Source of the DNA: an uncultured Eubacteriales bacterium
GTDB lineage: Bacteria > Bacillota > Clostridia > Oscillospirales > CAG-272
Assembly: GCA_900545935.1 (NCBI GenBank)
Contig: URAP01000022.1
Coordinates: 1 to 30,762, forward strand
Direction: 5' to 3'
DNA: 30,762 nucleotides
Both the position numbers and the translations under genes were made by a program. Below, piece by piece: positions 1 through 8,023 of this stretch (the stretch's first letter is position 1; each line of letters starts with the position of its first letter). The notes beneath the pieces were generated by a model. It was not told the DNA's origin. It did not search any database and was given only the letters and a program-made list of their open reading frames with translations.

Positions 1-38
1 CCGCCTACGGCGGTCCCCCTCCCCTTACACAGGGGAGG
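1..38. repeat. Pair of intergenic hairpins, cut by window edge
   Basis: Two inverted repeats lie back to back. CCGCC/GGCGG at 1-5 and 9-13 has a 3-base loop. CCTCCCC/GGGGAGG at 18-24 and 32-38 has a 7-base loop. The G/C-rich stems have no T-run on the right, so this is not a classical terminator for a plus-strand gene. From memory, hairpin elements with CCCCTCCCC...GGGGAGG cores recur between genes in many gut Clostridia, so this may be the end of such a dispersed element. No second copy was seen in the window. Confidence 0.45.
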
Positions 39-257
39 TAGACACGTTCCGAACATGCATTATCAACGTCATTTTGAACTGAATTTTAGCAAAATCCGAT
101 CTCGGTCGTTATATTGCTTCCTTCACCGAGAGCTTTTACGCTCCGATATTTCAGCATGTTCCGCCTTCAATCGTCGTATTTGCAGAGAGCAGATACGTGT
201 TCCGGCATAACGATAAAAACCGCTGAGCAAAACTTACGTAATCCTTACATATAATTG

Positions 258-286
258 TTGATTTTTTACCGTTTTGGTGGTATCAT
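258..286 (+). promoter_or_regulatory. SigA-type promoter for the glycosyltransferase gene
   Basis: TTGATT (258-263) and TATCAT (281-286) are separated by exactly 17 bases. Transcription should start near 293. This rules out the upstream GTG at 290 as a start codon and leaves a leader of about 125 bases before the ATG at 419. Confidence 0.65.
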
Positions 287-418
287 ATAGTGAGGTATTA
301 TTTTACCGTGTCGGGAAATAATCTTATATGTATCTCTGTCCCGGCGGCGATGCATGCATATTTTCGGACGGCGCTACGGCTGCGCTCCTTCGTGGCTCTC
401 GGCGGGAAAAGGCAGGAC

Positions 419-1177
419 ATGAACAGTATAAACAAACTCACACTGTGCATACCTATGTACAATGAATCTTCTATAATAGCGGATACGGTCAAAACGCTCA
501 CCGCAGCGCTCGAGAAATATCGTGAGGGCGGGGCTTATCGACGCTGGGAGCTTATCGTGTCGGACGATGGCAGCACCGACGGCAGCGCCGATATCGTTCG
601 CTCGCTCGGACAGAGCGGCGTTCGCATCTGCGGCTATGAACACAATCGCGGCAAGGGCTGCGCCGTTCGTACAGCGATGCTCGAGGCGTCGCGCGAGGAC
701 GGCTCTCCGGAGCATGTGATAATGTTTACCGATGCCGATCTTGCCTACGGTACGGAGGTGATAGACCGCTTTGCGCGTGCGTTTGCGCAGCATAAGGAAA
801 CCGATATCTTTATCGGCTCGCGCAATCTCAGCGGCGACGGCTACGAGAGCTATACCTTTATCCGGCGAATTGCGTCAAAGGCGTATATACGACTTCTGTG
901 TATCGTCGGAGGCTTCAAGCTCTCCGATTCGCAGTGCGGCTGCAAGGCATTTCGCGCACCGACGGCGGAGCAGATATTCTCACGTATGGAGACGGATGGC
1001 TTTGCCTTTGATTTTGAGGCGCTGCTGCTTGCGGGCAGGCTCGGAAGCCGAATCGGCGAGATACCGGTGTCGGTCATCAACCATCGCGAATCAAAGATAC
1101 GACTCGGGCGCGACGTTTTCAAAATGGCGCACGATCTCTTTAAGATGAAACGCAGGGTGTCTAAAATCAAGCTGTGA
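419..1177 (+). CDS. Family 2 glycosyltransferase (dolichyl/polyprenyl-phosphate sugar transferase type)
   Basis: This 252-residue cytoplasmic GT-A fold enzyme probably moves a sugar from a nucleotide sugar to a polyprenyl phosphate or envelope acceptor. Visible motifs are the N-terminal strand LCIPMYNES (9-17), the nucleotide-binding SDDGSTDGS (48-56), the metal-binding D-A-D at 105-107 and a GSRNL segment, followed by a region rich in Cys, Phe and Asp (SQCGCKAF, FAFDFEALL) like that of ALG5/DPM1 relatives. There is no C-terminal membrane anchor, unlike many bacterial DPM-like proteins, so it is probably peripheral. The ATG at 419 is chosen because AAAAGG lies 6 bases upstream and the family N-terminus begins there; the frame opens earlier with a GTG at 290, but that lies next to the -10 box. 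No other glycan gene adjoins it, so donor and acceptor are unknown. Confidence 0.8.
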   Translation: MNSINKLTLCIPMYNESSIIADTVKTLTAALEKYREGGAYRRWELIVSDDGSTDGSADIVRSLGQSGVRICGYEHNRGKGCAVRTAMLEASREDGSPEHVIMFTDADLAYGTEVIDRFARAFAQHKETDIFIGSRNLSGDGYESYTFIRRIASKAYIRLLCIVGGFKLSDSQCGCKAFRAPTAEQIFSRMETDGFAFDFEALLLAGRLGSRIGEIPVSVINHRESKIRLGRDVFKMAHDLFKMKRRVSKIKL

Positions 1178-1241
1178 CTTACCGTACGGCGGATGCTGCC
1201 GGCAGTGTTATTTTCGGCTCTGTCGGCGGATGCGCGCGGTG

Positions 1242-1283
1242 CTATATTAAGTTTGAAAAAAACAAAAAAATAACTATATTAAG
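1242..1283 (+). promoter_or_regulatory. xpt promoter flanked by a 10-bp direct repeat
   Basis: TTGAAA (1253-1258), a 16-base spacer and TATATT (1275-1280) form a good SigA promoter, with a start near 1287 and a leader of only about 20 bases. The sequence CTATATTAAG occurs at 1242-1251, just before the -35 box, and again at 1274-1283, covering the -10 box. The copies start 32 bases apart, about three helical turns, which suits a repressor or activator site. It could equally be a duplicated -10 region. Confidence 0.55.
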
Positions 1284-1307
1284 CTATGTCGGAAGGACGG
1301 ACGTGTT

Positions 1308-1883
1308 ATGGAACTGATGAAGGAGAGAATCAAGCGCGACGGAAGGGTTTATCCGGGCGGAGTACTCAAGGTCGATTGCTTTCTCAACCATATGATAGAT
1401 ATCGACCTGCTCAGCGAGGCAGGCAAGGAGCTGCATCGGCTGTTTGCGGATGATGGCGTGACTAAGATACTTACCGTCGAGGCATCCGGCATCGCGGTTG
1501 CGAGCCTTGCAGCGGTGCAGTTCGGCGTTCCGGTCGTATTTGCAAAGAAGAGCAAGACGAGCAACCTCTCGGATAACCTCTACAGGGCACAGGTCGTTTC
1601 CTTTACACACGGCAAGACGTATACGATAGTTGTTGATAAGAATTACATAACTTCCTCCGATCGCGTTCTGATAGTAGACGATTTTCTCGCGCGCGGCGAG
1701 GCTCTGCGCGGATTGCTTGCAATTACCGAGCAGGCGGGCGCATCGGTCGCGGGCGCGGGAATAATGATAGAAAAGTGCTTTCAGGGCGGCGGCGACGAGC
1801 TTCGCGCGGACGGGCTGCGCATAGAGTCGATGGCTATGATAGAGAGCATGTCGGACGACGGAAGGATAGTTTTCAGAGATTGA
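1308..1883 (+). CDS. xpt: Xanthine phosphoribosyltransferase
   Basis: This purine-salvage enzyme converts xanthine plus PRPP to XMP in the cytoplasm. It is 191 residues, the normal size for the family (Bacillus Xpt is about 194). The PRPP-binding loop VLIVDDFLARGEA lies at 120-132, and the N-terminal segment with VDCFLNHMIDIDL and the internal VEASGIAVA (57-65) match Xpt rather than hypoxanthine or adenine transferases. The ribosome site GGAAGGA sits about 10 bases before the ATG. In many Bacillota xpt is controlled by a guanine riboswitch; here the promoter is so close to the start codon that no aptamer fits. An ABC exporter follows after 85 bases and may be co-transcribed. Confidence 0.9.
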   Translation: MELMKERIKRDGRVYPGGVLKVDCFLNHMIDIDLLSEAGKELHRLFADDGVTKILTVEASGIAVASLAAVQFGVPVVFAKKSKTSNLSDNLYRAQVVSFTHGKTYTIVVDKNYITSSDRVLIVDDFLARGEALRGLLAITEQAGASVAGAGIMIEKCFQGGGDELRADGLRIESMAMIESMSDDGRIVFRD

Positions 1884-1939
1884 GTGCGCGACGGAGCGCC
1901 GAATGCTCCGCGTGTCGGTCGAATGATCGGCGAATGATA

Positions 1940-1954
1940 TCGGGTGGCACCCGA
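1940..1954. other. Perfect 15-bp inverted repeat before the ABC transporter genes
   Basis: TCGGGTG and CACCCGA flank a single central G. As RNA it can fold as a 5-bp stem with a 5-base loop; as DNA it could be an operator. It ends 2 bases before the AAGGAGA ribosome site of the ATPase gene, so a bound protein or folded RNA could affect translation or readthrough from xpt. No promoter boxes stand out beside it. Confidence 0.35.
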
Positions 1955-1968
1955 GCAAGGAGAGACAA

Positions 1969-2673
1969 ATGCTGAGAATAGAGCATCTGACAAAGACCTA
2001 TGGTAATACGCGTGCGGTGGACGATCTGTCGCTGCACATTGCACCCGGCGAGATATACGGCTTTATCGGTCACAACGGAGCGGGAAAGACGACGACGCTC
2101 AAGAGTGTCTGCGGTATACTTTCATATGACGGCGGAGAGATTTTTATTGACGGTGAGAATATCAAGGATTCGCCGGTCGCTGTCAAAAAGAAGATAGCCT
2201 ATATCCCCGATAATCCCGATATCTACGAGTTTATGACCGGCGAGAAATATCTCGCGTTTATCTCGGATATTTTCGGAATTTCCGCGAATGACCGCGAGGC
2301 GCGTATACATAAGTACGCCTCCGACTTTGAGCTTGAGGGCGATCTCGGACAGCCGATATCCGCATACTCGCACGGAATGAAGCAGAAGCTCGCCATCATA
2401 TCTGCGCTTATACACGAGCCGCGGCTTGTTATTATGGATGAGCCGTTTGTCGGTCTCGACCCTAAGGCGGCGCATCTGCTAAAGGGCTATATGCGTGATA
2501 TCTGCAACCGCGGCGGCGCGATATTTTTCTCGACGCACGTTCTCGAGGTGGCTGAAAAGCTCTGCGATAAGGTCGCTATCATCCGTCACGGCAGGCTTGT
2601 GCGCTGCGGAACGATGGCTGAGGTCAAGGGCGACGAGAGTCTCGAGACGGTCTTTCTCGAGCTGGAGGACTGA
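1969..2673 (+). CDS. ABC transporter ATP-binding protein
   Basis: This 234-residue cytoplasmic ATPase subunit drives the membrane protein encoded 2 bases downstream. Motifs in order: Walker A GHNGAGKTT (34-42), a Q-loop region after it, the degenerate signature YSHGMKQ (about 131-137), Walker B VIMDEPFVGLD (about 154-164) and the switch histidine in STHV (about 190). The SHGM form of the signature and the short length are typical of ABC-2 type exporters (CcmA/NatA-like; drug, antibiotic peptide or lipid export). The start has AAGGAGA 5 bases upstream. The substrate cannot be read from the sequence; adjacency to xpt is not evidence of a purine substrate. Confidence 0.9.
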   Translation: MLRIEHLTKTYGNTRAVDDLSLHIAPGEIYGFIGHNGAGKTTTLKSVCGILSYDGGEIFIDGENIKDSPVAVKKKIAYIPDNPDIYEFMTGEKYLAFISDIFGISANDREARIHKYASDFELEGDLGQPISAYSHGMKQKLAIISALIHEPRLVIMDEPFVGLDPKAAHLLKGYMRDICNRGGAIFFSTHVLEVAEKLCDKVAIIRHGRLVRCGTMAEVKGDESLETVFLELED

Positions 2674-2675
2674 TA

Positions 2676-4271
2676 ATGTTTTGGGCACTTGTAAAAAAAC
2701 AGCTCGCCGAGATATGGTCAAAGAACCGCAAAACGAAAAACGGAAAGAAGCCGCGCAGCTCAGGCGTGACGATAGCGCTTTTCTCGGTGCTGTTCTTCTT
2801 TCTTGCGGTCATGTTCTTCTTTATGAGCATGGGACTGTTTTTCGCGCTCGGTGAGGTCGGACTTGAGTCGCTTTATTTCTGTCTCGTGTCGGTGCTTGCG
2901 GTCGCACTCGGCGTTTTCGGCAGCGTGTTCAATACCTATTCGAGCCTGTATCTCGCACGGGATAACGAGTCGCTGCTTGCTATGCCGATACCGCCGATAT
3001 ATATCATCGCTTCCCGCCTTGTCAGCGTTTATGCGATGGGTCTGCTGTACGAGGCACTTGTCATTGTACCCGCCGTCGCGGTATGGCTGATTTTCGGCTC
3101 GCCGTCGGCACTGTCGGTAGTGTTCTCGATACTGCTTATCCCGCTGCTCGGCTTTCTGATACTTGCGCTGACCTGCGTGCTCGGCTTTGTCGTTGCAGTT
3201 ATCTCATCGCATCTTAAGAACAAGAGCATAATAACCGTTATAATATCGCTTGTGCTGCTTGGCGGGTACTATTATCTGTGCACGCAGATGAGCAGCATCA
3301 TGGAGACTGTTATAGCAAACAGCGAGTCGGTCGCAGTCGCAATGCGCAGCTATGCCATGCCTCTGTATCTGTTCGGGCGCGCGGCTGTCGGTGAGGCTGT
3401 ACCGATGCTGCTGTTTACGATTATCGCGCTCGGTTCGGCTGCACTTATCTGCGCGATTATCGCGCTCTCCTTCCGCCGCATTGCAATAAAGAACGACGGC
3501 AGAAAAAAGGCGGTCTACAAGGCGGGCAGGGCAAAGCAGACGGGCGCGTTTTCCGCGCTCTGCCGCAAGGAGTTTTCTCGCTTTCTGTCAAGCCCTACGT
3601 ACATGCTTAACTGCGGTCTCGGGCTTGTGTTCATGCTTGCCGCAGCCGTTTTTGTGCTGATTAAACGGGATGTGATAGCTGAGGTCATTGCGCCGCTCAC
3701 GGAGCAGCTGCCCGTGATAGGCAGAATGCTGCCCGTCATTGTCACCGCTATGCTCTGCCTTATCGGCTCGATGAACGATATCTCCGCACCCTCGATCTCG
3801 CTTGAGGGAAGGAGTCTCTGGCTGCTGCAATCGCTGCCCGTAGAGCCGCGCTCGGTGCTTCGCGCAAAGCAGAGCGTGCACATCGTGCTCTCCGCTCCGC
3901 TTATAATCCTCTGCGGTGTGGCTGCATCGGCAGTGCTGGGCTTTGATGTAATCACTGCGGTGCTTGTCTGTTTCTGCTCGCTTGCGTTCATGCTGCTCGG
4001 GTGCGCGGCGGGGCTTGCCGTAAACCTGAAAAAGCCGAATCTTACATGGGTAAACGAGACCGTTCCGATCAAGCAGAGCAGCAGTATAATGGTCGTGCTG
4101 TTCGGCGGATGGCTGCTCGCGCTGCTCTTCGCGGGGGGATATTTCTTTCTATCGCTCCTTGTCGATGCGCGCATCTACCTCGCCGTGTTTGCCGTTATCT
4201 TCAGTGTCGGGGTGTATCTGTGCAATCGCTGGCTCGACCGCCGCGGCGCTGTTATATTCTCGGAGCTGTGA
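2676..4271 (+). CDS. ABC-2 type exporter permease
   Basis: This 531-residue integral membrane protein begins 2 bases after the ATPase stop codon and is surely co-translated with it. After a basic N-terminal helix (KKQLAEIWSKNRKTK) there are about 12 hydrophobic segments in two halves, separated by a hydrophilic basic stretch near residues 265-290 (RRIAIKNDGRKKA). This two-half architecture with a central cytosolic region resembles the large Clostridia ABC permeases that work with CcmA-like ATPases. The protein has no extracellular domain large enough for ligand capture, so export is more likely than import. The family name is uncertain; the membrane topology is clear. Confidence 0.8.
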   Translation: MFWALVKKQLAEIWSKNRKTKNGKKPRSSGVTIALFSVLFFFLAVMFFFMSMGLFFALGEVGLESLYFCLVSVLAVALGVFGSVFNTYSSLYLARDNESLLAMPIPPIYIIASRLVSVYAMGLLYEALVIVPAVAVWLIFGSPSALSVVFSILLIPLLGFLILALTCVLGFVVAVISSHLKNKSIITVIISLVLLGGYYYLCTQMSSIMETVIANSESVAVAMRSYAMPLYLFGRAAVGEAVPMLLFTIIALGSAALICAIIALSFRRIAIKNDGRKKAVYKAGRAKQTGAFSALCRKEFSRFLSSPTYMLNCGLGLVFMLAAAVFVLIKRDVIAEVIAPLTEQLPVIGRMLPVIVTAMLCLIGSMNDISAPSISLEGRSLWLLQSLPVEPRSVLRAKQSVHIVLSAPLIILCGVAASAVLGFDVITAVLVCFCSLAFMLLGCAAGLAVNLKKPNLTWVNETVPIKQSSSIMVVLFGGWLLALLFAGGYFFLSLLVDARIYLAVFAVIFSVGVYLCNRWLDRRGAVIFSEL

Positions 4272-4338
4272 TGAGCGAGCGGCGCTGACGCAAATTTCGC
4301 GCGTTATACACGGGCGGTGCGCTGATGCAGGTATTTTA

Positions 4339-4375
4339 CAGAGCCGTCCTGTCGGGCGGCTCTGAGCTTTATTTT
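4339..4375 (+). terminator. Rho-independent terminator after the ABC transporter operon
   Basis: CAGAGCCG (4339-4346) pairs perfectly with CGGCTCTG (4357-4364), and three further inner pairs (one G-T) leave a 4-base loop. A T-rich tail (CTTTATTTT) follows. The tail runs straight into the -35 box of the next promoter. Confidence 0.75.
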
Positions 4376-4402
4376 GGGCTTCTGTGTGTCTGAATCTATA
4401 AT
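4374..4402 (+). promoter_or_regulatory. Promoter of the bile salt hydrolase gene
   Basis: A perfect TATAAT at 4397-4402 lies 17 bases after TTGGGC (4374-4379), a weak -35 box. The leader is short (about 23 bases) and contains the strong ribosome site GGAGGAG (4418-4424), 7 bases before the ATG. Confidence 0.6.
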
Positions 4403-4431
4403 ATTATAAAAAATGATGGAGGAGAAAAAAT

Positions 4432-5406
4432 ATGTGTACGGCAGCGACTTACAAAACCGAGGATTTTTATTTCGGCAGAACGCTTGATTACGAGCGCTCT
4501 TACGGGGACAAAATAGTTATTACACCTCGCGGGTATACATTTGCGCTCAGGCATGGAGGACGGATAGAGAATCATTATGCCATGATAGGAATGGCATGCG
4601 TCATGCAGGATTATCCGTTGTATTACGACGCTGTAAACGAAATGGGACTCGGCATTGCGGGGCTGAACTTCGTTGGAAATGCACATTACGGCAAGCCGCA
4701 GGACGGCGCGGATAACATCACACAGTTTGAGCTGATACCGCTGCTGCTCGGTCGGTGTGCGACCGTCGCGGAGGTGCGGCAGACGCTCGCGGGTATAAAT
4801 CTTGTCGATACTCCGTTTGCGGAGCAGCTGCCGGTGGCGCAGCTTCATTGGCTCATTGCCGACAAAAACGAGTGCATAACGCTGGAGTCGACCTCAGGCG
4901 GGATGAAGATATACGATAATCCGGTAGGCGTGCTTACGAATAATCCGCCGTTTGATCGTCAGCTGTTCAATCTCAATAATTATAGGCACCTATCGGCGGC
5001 GGACAGAGACAATACGTTCGCTGCAGACCTCGCTCTGACACAGTACAGCCGCGGAATGGGCGCTATGGGGCTGCCGGGAGATCTGTCCTCGCAGTCGAGA
5101 TTCGTCCGCGCGGCTTTCGTTCGGATGAATTCCGTCTCGGGCGATTCGGAGGAGGAGGGCATAGCTCAGTTTTTCCACATTCTCGGTAGCGTTGATCAGC
5201 AGCGCGGGTGCTGCAGACTCGGCGACGGCAAGTACGAGATAACCCTCTATACCTCCTGCTGTAATGCGGATAAGGGAATCTATTATTATACCACCTATGA
5301 TAATCATCAGATAAGCGGCGTGGATATGCATAAGGCAGACCTTGACGGCGCGGAGCTGATTATTTATGAACAAAGAAGAGGCGAGAGCATATATATGCAG
5401 AACTGA
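4432..5406 (+). CDS. bsh: Choloylglycine hydrolase (bile salt hydrolase)
   Basis: This Ntn-hydrolase cuts the amide bond of glycine- or taurine-conjugated bile acids, releasing the free bile acid. It is 324 residues, the usual BSH length. The protein begins Met-Cys, so removal of Met exposes the nucleophile Cys2. Other active-site positions are present: Arg16 and Asp19 in FGRTLDYE, Asn in AGLNF (78), Asn169/170 in VLTNNP, and Arg222 in SSQSRFVR. The segments HYAMIGMA, YYDAVNEMGL and GLPGDLSSQ are characteristic of gut BSHs rather than penicillin V acylases. No signal peptide is present, so it acts in the cytoplasm. It stands alone with its own promoter and terminator and has no bile acid transporter beside it. 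Preference for glyco- or tauro-conjugates cannot be told from the sequence. Confidence 0.93.
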   Translation: MCTAATYKTEDFYFGRTLDYERSYGDKIVITPRGYTFALRHGGRIENHYAMIGMACVMQDYPLYYDAVNEMGLGIAGLNFVGNAHYGKPQDGADNITQFELIPLLLGRCATVAEVRQTLAGINLVDTPFAEQLPVAQLHWLIADKNECITLESTSGGMKIYDNPVGVLTNNPPFDRQLFNLNNYRHLSAADRDNTFAADLALTQYSRGMGAMGLPGDLSSQSRFVRAAFVRMNSVSGDSEEEGIAQFFHILGSVDQQRGCCRLGDGKYEITLYTSCCNADKGIYYYTTYDNHQISGVDMHKADLDGAELIIYEQRRGESIYMQN

Positions 5407-5793
5407 CAGCACGGCAGGGTGCTATGCAGTGATTTTACGGCATGCTTTTCGGATCTTTTCGGATGTCGAATGAAAAAGAGCTTTTCAAAAGGGGCATGAC
5501 GGTCGGTGACGCGCTGTACCGTGGGAATCTTCGAAAAAGCAAATGACTGCGGCGCGGCATTGGCGAGGTAATCTTCGGATGAAAAAGCGGGTGCGCCCGT
5601 TTTTGAGAACAATATATTTCGGATACGGCGCTGCGGCGACGCCCCTATGTATTTACTTTTTGCGCTTTTTGTGCTAAAATGAAGAGGTTAGAGCTATTAC
5701 GTTTTTGTCCGCGCAGGGGCTTCTTTCGGGACCGCACGGCGGCGGACTGTGCCGCATTATCTGCCGACGGCAGCGTATTGAGAGGGTGAGAAT
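5407..5793 (+). promoter_or_regulatory. bsh-uvrB intergenic region with weak terminator and uvrB promoter
   Basis: The first part holds a 10-bp tandem duplication, CTTTTCGGAT at 5445-5454 and 5455-5464. A small A/T-flanked hairpin at 5582-5604 (CGGG-TGCG-CCCG with AAAAA and TTTTT on either side) could end transcription in either direction. TTTACT (5652-5657), 17 bases and TAAAAT (5675-5680) form a promoter for uvrB, with a start near 5687. The remaining leader of about 105 bases shows no recognisable riboswitch. No Bacillus-type LexA box (CGAAC-N4-GTTCG) was seen near the promoter. Confidence 0.5.
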
Positions 5794-7890
5794 ATGCCTG
5801 ATAAATTTATATTGCATTCCGAATTTCAGCCGACGGGCGATCAGCCGCAGGCGATAGACAAGCTCGTTCGCGGGATAGAGGACGGCGACCGCGCGCAGAC
5901 GCTGCTCGGCGTTACGGGTTCGGGCAAGACGTTCACCATGGCGAATGTGATAGCGCGGCTGAATCGCCCGACACTCGTGCTTGCGCATAACAAGACCCTT
6001 GCCGCACAGCTTTGCAGTGAGTTCAGGGAATTCTTTCCCGAGAACGCGGTGGAATACTTTGTATCCTACTACGATTATTATCAGCCCGAGGCGTACATCC
6101 CCGGGAAGGATCAGTATATAGAAAAGGACGCGCTGATAAACGAGGAGATAGACCGACTGAGACACAGCGCCACATCCGCGCTCTTTGAGCGGCGGGATGT
6201 TATCATAGTAGCGTCGGTCTCGTGCATCTATTCGCTCGGTGACCCGCAGGAGTATTCAAAGCTTGTGCTCGCCGTGCGCCCCGGCATGATGATGGACAGG
6301 GACGAGTTTATCGAGCATCTTGTCTCGATATCCTATGAGCGCAACGATATGAATCTTGTCCGTGACCGATTCCGCGTGCGCGGTGACGTTGTAGAGGTAT
6401 TCCCCGCAAACAGTAAAAACCTTGCGGTGCGCGTCGAATTCTTCGACGATGTTATTGACCGCGTAAGCGAGATAGACACGGTGACCGGCAACACCGTCCG
6501 CTCGCTGAAATACGCAGCCATCTATCCCGCAACGCACTATGCGGTATCCGAGGAGACGCGGCTGCGCGCGCTCGACGAGATAGAGAACGAAATGATAGAG
6601 CGGGTGGAGTTTTTCCGGTCTCAGGGCAAGCTGATAGAGGCGCAGCGTATAGAGGAGCGGACGCGATACGATCTCGAAATGATGCAGGAGATAGGCTACT
6701 GCTCCGGCGTTGAAAACTACTCCCGTGTGCTTGCCGGACGTGCGCCGGGTTCTACTCCGTCGACACTGCTTGACTATTTTCCGCGTGATTTTATTATGTT
6801 CATAGATGAGTCGCACGTAACGCTGCCGCAGGTCCGCGCTATGGGCGGAGGCGACCGCCGACGCAAGGAGAATCTTGTCGAATTCGGCTTCCGTCTGCCG
6901 TCCGCATACGACAACCGTCCGCTGAGCTTTGAGGAATTCGAAAAAAAGCTCGGTCAGGTAGTATTCGTCAGTGCAACGCCCGCTGCATACGAGCGCGAGC
7001 ATTCGTCGCAGACGGTGGAGCAGCTTATCCGACCGACGGGACTTGTTGACCCCGAGATAGAGGTGCGTCCCGTAGACGGTCAGGTTGATGATCTTATGGG
7101 CGAGATAAGGCAGCGGGCGGAGCGCGGCGAGCGCGTGCTCGTTACAACTCTTACAACAAAGATGGCGGAGGACCTTACCGAGTTTTTTGCGCAGAATCTC
7201 ATCCGCGTAAAATATATTCACCACAATGTCGAGACCATCGAGCGTATGGAGATAATCCGCGATCTGCGGCTCGGGCTGTTTGATGTGCTCGTAGGCATAA
7301 ATCTGCTGCGCGAGGGACTTGATATCCCCGAGGTGTCGCTTGTCGCGATACTCGATGCGGACAAGGAGGGCTTGCTGCGCTCCGAGACCGCGCTTATACA
7401 GACGGTCGGCAGAGCCGCGCGAAATGCGGAGGGCAAGGTAATAATGTACGCCGAGACGGTCACCGGCTCGATGCAGCGCGCTATCGAAGAGACAAACCGC
7501 CGCCGCAGTGTTCAGATGGCGTACAACGCCGAGCATGGCATCACACCGCAGACGATAGTCAAGGCGGTGCGCGACATCATCGAGATAGGCAGGAAAGAGG
7601 AGAGCGGAAAGCGTCCGACACACCGCCTGACGGACGGGGAGGCAGCCGCTGCCGCACTTACGCCGGAGGAGCTCGGAACGCTTATCGAGGAGCTTACCTC
7701 CGAGATGAAGACTGCGGCTGCGGCGCTTGATTTCGAGCGCGCGGCATATCTGCGCGATAGGATCGCATCTATACAAAAGGACGCAGCCGCAGGAGACGGC
7801 GGCAGTAGCTCCGGCAGCGGAGGCGGCTCGGCGGTATCATCGCGACCGTACGGAAAGCGGCGAGAGCGCGGCAGATATCCGAAAAAATAG
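5794..7890 (+). CDS. uvrB: Excinuclease ABC subunit B
   Basis: UvrB verifies DNA damage handed over by UvrA and recruits UvrC for incision in nucleotide excision repair. It is 698 residues against a usual 660-680. Motifs in order: Walker A GVTGSGKT (39-46), the damage-probing beta-hairpin with YYDYYQPEAYIPGKDQYIEK (about 93-112), the DEAD-like DESH (about 337), helicase motifs around GINLLREGLDIPEV (about 500-513) and QTVGRAARN, and the C-terminal UVR motif LDFERAAYLRDRI (about 648-660) that binds UvrC. The last 35 residues are Gly/Ser-rich and then basic, a species-specific tail. GAGGGTGAG precedes the ATG. uvrA follows 133 bases on and is likely co-transcribed. Confidence 0.97.
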   Translation: MPDKFILHSEFQPTGDQPQAIDKLVRGIEDGDRAQTLLGVTGSGKTFTMANVIARLNRPTLVLAHNKTLAAQLCSEFREFFPENAVEYFVSYYDYYQPEAYIPGKDQYIEKDALINEEIDRLRHSATSALFERRDVIIVASVSCIYSLGDPQEYSKLVLAVRPGMMMDRDEFIEHLVSISYERNDMNLVRDRFRVRGDVVEVFPANSKNLAVRVEFFDDVIDRVSEIDTVTGNTVRSLKYAAIYPATHYAVSEETRLRALDEIENEMIERVEFFRSQGKLIEAQRIEERTRYDLEMMQEIGYCSGVENYSRVLAGRAPGSTPSTLLDYFPRDFIMFIDESHVTLPQVRAMGGGDRRRKENLVEFGFRLPSAYDNRPLSFEEFEKKLGQVVFVSATPAAYEREHSSQTVEQLIRPTGLVDPEIEVRPVDGQVDDLMGEIRQRAERGERVLVTTLTTKMAEDLTEFFAQNLIRVKYIHHNVETIERMEIIRDLRLGLFDVLVGINLLREGLDIPEVSLVAILDADKEGLLRSETALIQTVGRAARNAEGKVIMYAETVTGSMQRAIEETNRRRSVQMAYNAEHGITPQTIVKAVRDIIEIGRKEESGKRPTHRLTDGEAAAAALTPEELGTLIEELTSEMKTAAAALDFERAAYLRDRIASIQKDAAAGDGGSSSGSGGGSAVSSRPYGKRRERGRYPKK

Positions 7891-8023
7891 AGTCGCATCG
7901 GCTGTACCCGTCCGAGCTAAATTGTATCGGCGGCTTTACCGCAAGGCGGGTGCGCGGGTGCTCCCTCGGTCGGCAGGCATCAAAAAACACATGCTTCCGT
8001 TTTAAAGAGAAAAGGAAAAAGCA

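Noticed and set aside
290..418. N-terminal extension of the glycosyltransferase from the GTG at 290
   Set aside because: The GTG is 4 bases after the -10 box, before the predicted transcript start; the extension has no family likeness.
1884..1968. T-box leader before the ABC transporter (GGGTGGCACC resembles the T-box GGGTGGNACCGCG)
   Set aside because: The gap is only 85 bases, no specifier stem or terminator is present, and the downstream gene is not an aminoacylation or amino acid gene; the match is part of a short palindrome.
6256..7776. Long open frame (506 codons) antisense to uvrB
   Set aside because: It mirrors the uvrB codon pattern, has no family likeness or ribosome site, and lies entirely inside a well-identified gene. 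The same holds for long antisense frames within uvrA (8930-9895, 10124-10993) and dxs (14713-15717).
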